From an uncultured Ruthenibacterium sp. (GTDB lineage Bacteria > Bacillota > Clostridia > Oscillospirales > Ruminococcaceae), in assembly GCA_944386565.1 (NCBI GenBank), contig CALXBO010000007.1:1-64000 (forward strand): a stretch of 64,000 nucleotides of DNA. The letters run 5' to 3'. Each line of letters begins with the position of its first letter. Position 1 is the first letter of the stretch. A program made the position numbers and the translations under genes. Below the pieces are notes generated by a model that was given only the letters and a program-made list of their open reading frames with translations, searched no databases and had not been told where the DNA came from. This document shows positions 59,250 through 64,000 of this stretch, piece after piece.

Positions 59250-60287
59250 TCAGAACGTCACCGGCGCGCCCGTCCGGGTGGACTCGTAGATCGCGCAGAT
59301 CACGCGCACGGCCAGAGACGCTTCTCTCGGCGGGATGCACGGCTCGCGGTCCTCGCGCACGGCGTCGGCGAGATCGCCCAGCAGGTGGATGTGGCCGTAG
59401 TTGCTGATTTTTGCGGGGTCGCTCGAGCCGCCGACACGCTCTCCGGCGTCGGGACGGGGCGGAGCGTCGTTTTCGTCGAGGAAGGTCCACTCCTGAATGC
59501 CGTCGTCGCTGAACACGACCGTGCCCTTTTCCCCGTGAATGTAGAACGTTGTGGAAAATCCGGGATATGCCGTGGTGCAGCCCTGGATGACGCACAGCCC
59601 GCCCTGCTTCATCTTCAGAACGGCCGCGGCGGTGTCCTCCACGGAGATGCGGCGGGCCAGCGTGTCGGCGCGGCCGCACAGGGACGTGACCTCATCGCCC
59701 AGCATCCACAGGATCAGGTCGATGCCGTGCACGCCCTGATTCATCAGAGCGCCGCCGCCGTCCTGCTCCCACGTGCCGCGCCATCCGGCGCTGTCGTAGT
59801 AGGCCTGGTCGCGGTAGTATCTCAGATCCGCTCCGGCAAGGCAGATGCGGCCGAACTTTCCGTCGCGGATGGCCTGACGGACGGCGATGGCCGCGGGCAT
59901 CATGCGGCGCTGGAAGATGCACTGCATTTTGGCGTGCGTGCGCTCCACGGTGCGGATGACGTCGTCGATCCGCTCCGGCGTGATCTCCATCGGCTTTTCG
60001 CACACGATTGCCTTGCCGGCCTCCGCGGCGGCCTTGCAGATCTCGCCGTGCGTGCCGCTCGGCACGCACACGCACACGACGTCCACGGCGGGATCGGCCA
60101 TCACGTCATGATGATCGTAGTACACGTGGGGCACGTGGTGTTCGGCGGCGAACGCGTCCGCCTTTTCGGGGATGATGTCGCAGGCCCCGTACAGAACGCA
60201 ATCCTTTTCACGCAGGGATTCCAGCGATTTGGCGTGTGTAAAGGCGATCACGCCGCAGCCGACGATCGCAAAATTCAACTGTTTCAT
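59250..60287 (-). CDS. Gfo/Idh/MocA family oxidoreductase (second gene of operon)
   Basis: 345-residue NAD(P)-dependent sugar dehydrogenase. Rossmann start FAIVGCGVIAFTHAKSL (GxGxxA-like), CEKPMEIT with the conserved EKP lysine, and a substrate domain with GGGALMNQGVHGIDLILWMLG (catalytic His). Substrate unknown. Start 60287 fits the family; AAAGGA is 13 bp upstream, rather far. Together with the first Gfo/Idh and the TIM barrel it may form an oxidation-isomerisation-reduction sequence. Confidence 0.88.
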   Translation of the reverse strand: MKQLNFAIVGCGVIAFTHAKSLESLREKDCVLYGACDIIPEKADAFAAEHHVPHVYYDHHDVMADPAVDVVCVCVPSGTHGEICKAAAEAGKAIVCEKPMEITPERIDDVIRTVERTHAKMQCIFQRRMMPAAIAVRQAIRDGKFGRICLAGADLRYYRDQAYYDSAGWRGTWEQDGGGALMNQGVHGIDLILWMLGDEVTSLCGRADTLARRISVEDTAAAVLKMKQGGLCVIQGCTTAYPGFSTTFYIHGEKGTVVFSDDGIQEWTFLDENDAPPRPDAGERVGGSSDPAKISNYGHIHLLGDLADAVREDREPCIPPREASLAVRVICAIYESTRTGAPVTF

Positions 60288-60347
60288 TCGCTTGTTCGCA
60301 TCCTTTCTTTGTTTCGTACACAGTGCGGAACGGGAGAACACATCAGG

Positions 60348-61289
60348 TCAGGGCGCATACAGCTTGCCGGCCGCGGCGCCGTAGCCCTCCCAGAACACGC
60401 GTCCGTCGTAGCTGGGCATGTCGTCCGTCAGATCGGCCAGAGCGACGGTTTTGCCGCCCTGCGCCCGCGACGCCGTTGCCGCCAGCATCACCTTGACCGA
60501 CTCGGTGAGCGTGCTGATACCGGCCAGCCGGTTCGGTTTGCCCTCCATAAAATCGCAGATCTCGTGGATGAGGGCCTCGTACAGGCGGTTCGAATCCATG
60601 CGGAACTGGTAGGTGGTCTTGGTCGTCATAATGGTGATCACGAACGGCTGCCACGTGCCGGTGAACGTGTTGAACATCGCGCTGCGCCCGTCTTTGTACC
60701 GGATGAAATAGCTCTCGCAGTACTTTCCGCCCGCGTCGCCGCGTCCTGCCCAGCGCACACTCTGCGCGCCCGGACCCATCAGGCCGCCGATCGTCTCCGC
60801 GATGTGGATGCCGTAGTTGAATTCGTCCACGCCGGCCGTGCCGAACACATTCACGATCTCACCGCGCTCCTCCGGGTCGATCGCAAGGAACTGCTGCACC
60901 TCGTAGGCATACCGCGCGCTGGACGCGCCGAGGATGACCGCGCCGTTGCGGACAAGCTCTTCCACGCGGCGGCAGTCCGCCAGATTTCCGACGAGCGGCT
61001 TGTCGATGAACACCGGCTTGCCCTGTTCGATAAAGGGAAGCGCACAGCGCAGGTGATCGTCCCAGTCGCACCCGTGGATGAACCCGATGTCGCACATGGA
61101 CGCGAGCTCCTCCAGCGAATCGCAGCGCTTTTCCAGCCCGAAGCGGGAGATAAAGCCCTCCACTTCGCTGTCCGGGCGGAAGGAATCGTTGTACACGCCC
61201 ACGTAGCGGGCGCGGTTTTCTTTTTCCAGAACTTCGCCGAATCCGAGAGGATGCGACGTATCAATGTTGACGGCGCCGATCCGTATCAT
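60348..61289 (-). CDS. Gfo/Idh/MocA-like oxidoreductase (first gene of operon)
   Basis: 313-residue divergent member. N-terminus MIRIGAVNIDTSHPLGFGEVLEKE lacks the usual GxGxxG and instead has VNIDTSHPLGF, and the KP lysine appears in VFIDKPLVGN. The C-terminal domain has DEFNYGIHIAETIGGLMG. Members with this TSH motif are found in sugar-acid loci; cofactor binding may be altered. Start 61289 has AAGGAG 8 bp upstream; the frame is open about 300 bp further without similarity. Confidence 0.8.
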   Translation of the reverse strand: MIRIGAVNIDTSHPLGFGEVLEKENRARYVGVYNDSFRPDSEVEGFISRFGLEKRCDSLEELASMCDIGFIHGCDWDDHLRCALPFIEQGKPVFIDKPLVGNLADCRRVEELVRNGAVILGASSARYAYEVQQFLAIDPEERGEIVNVFGTAGVDEFNYGIHIAETIGGLMGPGAQSVRWAGRGDAGGKYCESYFIRYKDGRSAMFNTFTGTWQPFVITIMTTKTTYQFRMDSNRLYEALIHEICDFMEGKPNRLAGISTLTESVKVMLAATASRAQGGKTVALADLTDDMPSYDGRVFWEGYGAAAGKLYAP

Positions 61290-61533
61290 AACACAGCACT
61301 CCTTTTGTTCCGGCGCGATGCCGGCAGATGTTTCTATACTTGCATTATAAGGCGGCGCGCCGGAAAAAACTTTGCATATCCTCCGCGGTTTTTGTTTTTT
61401 TGCACAGAATTTTTTTGCCGGAGGCGATCGCTCAAAAAGATTCTCACAACATGCACAGGCCCGCAGAGAGTGTGCTATAATAAAAACCGGCACAGAGGAA
61501 AGAGAAGTTTCCGAAGCCGGGGGAGAAACAGCG
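61290..61533. other. Divergent control region between the Gfo/Idh operon and the AraC gene
   Basis: 244 bp. Plus strand: extended -10 TGCTATAAT (61473-61481) for the AraC gene. Minus strand: TATAAT (61349-61344) for the operon, with weak -35. AT-rich centre (61366-61445). No clear AraC half-site repeat could be assigned by eye. Confidence 0.5.
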
Positions 61534-62460
61534 ATGGACTCATGGAAAGAAGCTGCCGTTGTGTTCGAACAGAGCGCAATGTTTACAAAGTGCAAATTCT
61601 GTAAAATCTACAAGGTGATGTCGCAGAAACCTTCCGGGACGCTGCTGCACTCGCACGACTACATGCAGATCTGGTACGTGACGAAGGGGAGCTGTGAGCA
61701 CTGGATCGAAGGACAGCGCCACCTGATGACACGGGGAGACCTGTTTATCGTCCCGCCGCGCGTTGAGCACCAGATCGTCCGGCTGGAGCGGGCGGAGATC
61801 ATCTGCTGCGAATTTTCGTTTGATTACTTCTTTCCGCAGAAGGAGAGCAGTGCCTACCGGGAAGTGCATGAAGCGGCCATGAACCTGTCGTTTGCGTGGC
61901 TTTTTCTCAAGGATGCCGACGACATCCGCTCGCAGTTTTCCCTCCGTCCGGAGACGGGCGAGCGCGTGAATGCGCTGATGCAGGCGATGCTGCGGGAGTA
62001 TGAGAGCGGGGAGATCTACTTCGAGGAGTTTCTCCGCGTTCAGATCATGGAGCTTCTTTTGCTGCTGGCGCGCGAGTACTCGCAGTCCTCCGAGACGCAG
62101 AAGGCGATCACCGCCTACGAGAAGTACAAGCCGATGGTGGAACAGGCGATCCGCTACGTGGACGAACACTACCGCGAGCCGCTGAAGCTGGAAGACGTGT
62201 GTCGCGTGTCGATGGTCTCCAAGACGTATTTCTGCTATCTGTTCAAACTTCTGACGCAGCAGACGCTGGTGGAATACATTATGAATCTGCGCATCCGGAA
62301 GGCGTTGGAACTGCTCAACGATCCGGACAATTCCGTCACATGGGTGGGGCTGGAAGTCGGGTTCAGCGATGCGGCGCATTTTTCACGCACGTTCAAGAAA
62401 GTCGTGGGGATCTCCCCCCGGACGTACCGGACCATCAAGAGCGCGGAACCTTCAGAATAG
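61534..62460 (+). CDS. AraC family transcriptional regulator with cupin domain
   Basis: 308 residues. N-terminal cupin-like sensing domain (HSHDYMQIWYVTKGSCEHWIEGQRHLMTRGDLFIVPPRVEHQI, about residues 35-80) and C-terminal double helix-turn-helix (from IRYVDEHYREPLKLEDVCRVSMVSKTYFCYLFKLLT to GFSDAAHFSRTFKKVVGISPRTYR). Divergent from the Gfo/Idh-nag operon and likely its activator, giving this operon control separate from the LacI-led one. Start 61534 follows GGGGGAG. Confidence 0.92.
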   Translation: MDSWKEAAVVFEQSAMFTKCKFCKIYKVMSQKPSGTLLHSHDYMQIWYVTKGSCEHWIEGQRHLMTRGDLFIVPPRVEHQIVRLERAEIICCEFSFDYFFPQKESSAYREVHEAAMNLSFAWLFLKDADDIRSQFSLRPETGERVNALMQAMLREYESGEIYFEEFLRVQIMELLLLLAREYSQSSETQKAITAYEKYKPMVEQAIRYVDEHYREPLKLEDVCRVSMVSKTYFCYLFKLLTQQTLVEYIMNLRIRKALELLNDPDNSVTWVGLEVGFSDAAHFSRTFKKVVGISPRTYRTIKSAEPSE

Positions 62461-62500
62461 AAAAAGCCTGCGGAACCCATCCGGGAACCGCAGGCTTTTT
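62461..62500. terminator. Bidirectional terminator
   Basis: AAAAAGCCTGCGG stem with its complement CCGCAGGCTTTTT, between the AraC and flavodoxin genes. Confidence 0.88.
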
Positions 62501-62509
62501 GCATATATG

Positions 62510-62992
62510 TTATTTTGTGACAGCGGCTTTCAGCCGGGCGAGGTCGTCCGCGTCCGGATGGCTGAGAGCGCGGTCGAAGTTTTCCAGCATCGAGGTGCGG
62601 TGCGGGCTTTCTTCCATCGCCTCGTACCGGTCGCGCACCGGCTGCGGCATTTTGCCCTGACACATGTAGCTTCCGATGACCGTCACGTCTTTGGCGAGAA
62701 GCGTGCGGACGCGCTCCAGAATGCCTTCAAAATAGGAGGGCGCGCCGCCGAATCCGGCCGTGCCGAAGAGAAATACGCGCTTGCCGTGAAGGCTGCGCAA
62801 AAACTCGCCCGCGGCCTCATCGCACGTCCCCTTGTCCGTCCAGAATCCGGCGTAGACCGTGTCGGCCTGCAGCGCCTGTGCCGACGGGGCTCCGAAATAG
62901 ACGCACTCGTCCGCGGGAAGCGCATCGCGCAACGCCTGTGCGAGAAGCTGTGTGTTGCCGGTGCGGCTGCTGTATACGATTGCATAGCTCAT
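62510..62992 (-). CDS. Flavodoxin family protein, BilS-like
   Basis: 160-residue flavodoxin. FMN phosphate loop IVYSSRTGNTQLLAQ (residues 5-19), then VYAGFWTDKGTCDEAAGEFLRSL, LFGTAGFGGAPSYFEGILERV and GSYMCQGKMPQPVRDRYEAM. The FWTDKGTCDE and MCQGKMP stretches match, as I remember, BilS, the flavodoxin partner in the bilirubin reductase operon of gut Clostridia. bilR itself is not in the window. Start 62992 has AAAGGAACG upstream. Probably carries electrons to a reductase. Confidence 0.75.
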   Translation of the reverse strand: MSYAIVYSSRTGNTQLLAQALRDALPADECVYFGAPSAQALQADTVYAGFWTDKGTCDEAAGEFLRSLHGKRVFLFGTAGFGGAPSYFEGILERVRTLLAKDVTVIGSYMCQGKMPQPVRDRYEAMEESPHRTSMLENFDRALSHPDADDLARLKAAVTK

Positions 62993-63046
62993 GGTGATCG
63001 TTCCTTTCTGAATGTCGATGAAAAGAGGGTAAGGACGCAAAGCGGG

Positions 63047-63463
63047 TCACGGTGCGCCGCAGCCGGAACTCCCGGCCGCTTTTTCGAGCAGGGAGAGAAG
63101 CTGCGAGCGCTCTTTTGCGCTCAGTGCCGACAGGTTCTGTTTGTCCCAGTCCAGAAAGACCTGATGGCTGACGGCAAACGCCTGCTGCCCCCTGTCACTC
63201 AGATTCAGATGATACGCACGGCCCAGTTTTTCCCGCGTGAGGAATCCTTCCTCCACAAGGCGCGTGACGCTGCGCTGGGAATAGCCCCAGTCCAGCCCGA
63301 GAGCGGCCGTCAGCTCCGCCTGTGTGCAACCCGGATGCTTGCCCACGTAGACGACCGGGAAGAGTGAACCGAAGCTGAGCCCCAGAGCCTGAAGCCGTTC
63401 GGTGGTGTATGCGGTGAAGCTGCGGTGAAAAACGGTGGCGTGATATGCGAGCGTGTGAAACAT
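63047..63463 (-). CDS. MarR family regulator, BilQ-like
   Basis: 138-residue winged-helix regulator: MFHTLAYHATVFHRSFTAYTTERLQALGLSFGSLFPVVYVGKHPGCTQAELTAALGLDWGYSQRSVTRLVEEGFLTREK spans the dimer helices and DNA-binding wing. Resembles BilQ, which precedes bilS/bilR in bilirubin reducers. It sits 54 bp before the flavodoxin on the same strand. Two inverted repeats over its promoter imply autorepression. Start 63463 has AAAGGGGC upstream. Confidence 0.85.
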   Translation of the reverse strand: MFHTLAYHATVFHRSFTAYTTERLQALGLSFGSLFPVVYVGKHPGCTQAELTAALGLDWGYSQRSVTRLVEEGFLTREKLGRAYHLNLSDRGQQAFAVSHQVFLDWDKQNLSALSAKERSQLLSLLEKAAGSSGCGAP

Positions 63464-63478
63464 CTGAGCTGCCCCTTT

Positions 63479-63493
63479 CTTGACTAAGTCAAG
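63479..63493. promoter_or_regulatory. MarR operator 1 (inverted repeat)
   Basis: CTTGACTAAGTCAAG, a perfect 7-bp dyad around a central A, next to the -10 of the marR promoter. Confidence 0.8.
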
Positions 63494-63520
63494 TATATCA
63501 TGGTTACTTGACCAAGTCAA
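63492..63520 (-). promoter_or_regulatory. Promoter of the marR-flavodoxin operon
   Basis: Minus strand TTGACT (63520-63515), 17 bp, TATACT (63497-63492). The -35 sits inside operator 2 and the -10 touches operator 1. Confidence 0.8.
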
Positions 63521-63522
63521 GT
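63506..63522. promoter_or_regulatory. MarR operator 2 (inverted repeat)
   Basis: ACTTGACCAAGTCAAGT, 7-bp arms around CAA; same arms as operator 1, centres 28 bp apart, covering the -35. Confidence 0.8.
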
Positions 63523-63532
63523 AACGGTATCC

Positions 63533-63575
63533 GAAAAAACGGGAAAGGAGGCCCGTGAACCGTGCACGGGCCTCC
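63533..63575 (-). terminator. Terminator of the DUF4091 gene
   Basis: GGAGGCCCGTG/CACGGGCCTCC stem; on the minus strand followed by TTTCCCGTTTTTT. Confidence 0.75.
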
Positions 63576-63580
63576 TTGGC

Positions 63581-64000
63581 TTATATTTCTTGCGGTTCGA
63601 GCTGCGCCAGAACCGCGTCCCACAGCCGAGCAAAAAACGCTCTGGTCCGCGGGTAGTCGGTGAAGCTCATGTCGCCGCCCACGCTGCGCAGCAATTCCAG
63701 TGTGCGCTCGCGCCCGATCCGGCTCTCGCACAGGCGCAGCAGCCGCAGGTCCTGAAGGGCTTCTTTATGCGCTTCGCCGCGGATGGACCCCCATGCAGTC
63801 CCGTCGGGGGCGGGGTAGACCAGGAACGCGTCGCCCGAGGGGAACGCCTCGCCCGCGTCGGTCACGCGGAACGGGTCGATGGCCCGCACCGAGCGCTGGG
63901 TGTTGTAGAAATTGAAGCCCCAGTGCAGAAATCCCTCCAGATCATACCGATACAGCAGCGCGCCCATGATGCGCGTGCGGGTGCTGGGCATCGCCATGAA
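63581..64000 (-). CDS. DUF4091 domain protein, C-terminal part (runs off right edge)
   Basis: The visible 139 residues contain LEGFLHWGFNFYNTQRSVRAIDPFRVTDAGEAFPSGDAFLVYPAPDGTAWGSIRGEAHKEALQDLRLL, the end of DUF4091 proteins, which are large putative glycoside hydrolases of unknown specificity. N-terminal domains lie outside. Being a carbohydrate-active family near the uronate locus may be coincidence; it has its own terminator. Confidence 0.85.
   Translation of the reverse strand, partial: FMAMPSTRTRIMGALLYRYDLEGFLHWGFNFYNTQRSVRAIDPFRVTDAGEAFPSGDAFLVYPAPDGTAWGSIRGEAHKEALQDLRLLRLCESRIGRERTLELLRSVGGDMSFTDYPRTRAFFARLWDAVLAQLEPQEI

Noticed and set aside
63479..63522. CRISPR-like short repeats
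   Set aside because: Two inverted repeats at a promoter, better explained as MarR operators; no repeat-spacer array anywhere in the window.

Overview
The window looks like chromosomal DNA of a high-GC anaerobic Firmicute of class Clostridia, probably order Oscillospirales (Faecalibacterium/Gemmiger-like). Support: Gram-positive-type SD sequences and sigma-A promoters, the rpsF-ssb-rpsR operon, DUF1292, DUF3842 and DUF4321 families, a preQ1-III-like riboswitch (described mainly from Ruminococcaceae) before queT, LacI/AraC-controlled ABC sugar loci, and a formylglycine-type sulfatase with a Cys motif. No rRNA, tRNA, CRISPR array, prophage or insertion sequence was seen. Genus is an inference; none is named by the sequence.

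Layout. 0-6 kb: 5' end of glycogen phosphorylase (minus strand), then zapA, a U32 peptidase, dut, a DUF4321 protein, maf, a MinD-like ATPase and mgsA. 6-15 kb: an EF-G-like GTPase, greA, ruvX; opposite-strand DUF3842, cardiolipin synthase and a cyclophilin lipoprotein; DUF1292, 6S RNA and a DUF885 lipoprotein. 15-24 kb: LUD protein, a queT-HAD operon under a preQ1-III-like riboswitch, divergent azlCD, a P-type ATPase, and a tightly overlapped operon pyridoxamine kinase-trmL-degV-GT2-flavin reductase. 24-32 kb: serC-serA, feoA-feoB-Cys-rich protein divergent from a DtxR/MntR-like regulator and nfo, hemolysin III. 32-45 kb: a PtsI-like protein, prfB, a zinc-ribbon membrane protein, rpsF-ssb-rpsR, three MATE exporters, a flavodoxin/ferredoxin protein, HPr, purA, and a shortened cation:proton antiporter.

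46-62.5 kb is the most distinctive part: a complete catabolic locus for sulfated uronic-acid/hexosamine oligosaccharides (glycosaminoglycan-type). A LacI regulator heads an operon of an ABC sugar transporter (binding lipoprotein plus two permeases), an enolase-superfamily enzyme, a sulfatase, a heparinase II/III-type lyase and a GH88 unsaturated glucuronyl hydrolase. Convergent to it lies an operon of two Gfo/Idh/MocA oxidoreductases, a TIM-barrel isomerase/epimerase, nagA and nagB, divergent from an AraC regulator. None of the degradative enzymes shows a signal peptide, so the model is import of short sulfated oligosaccharides, then desulfation, beta-elimination and hydrolysis in the cytoplasm; the hexosamine goes through NagA/NagB. 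The usual KduI/KduD uronate enzymes are not in the window; the enolase-family, Gfo/Idh and TIM-barrel proteins are candidates for an alternative route.

62.5-64 kb: a flavodoxin and a MarR regulator resembling BilS and BilQ of bilirubin-reducing gut bacteria, with a clear double operator, then the 3' end of a DUF4091 protein. Most long ORFs on the opposite strand of these genes are composition shadows of GC-rich coding sequence and were left out.
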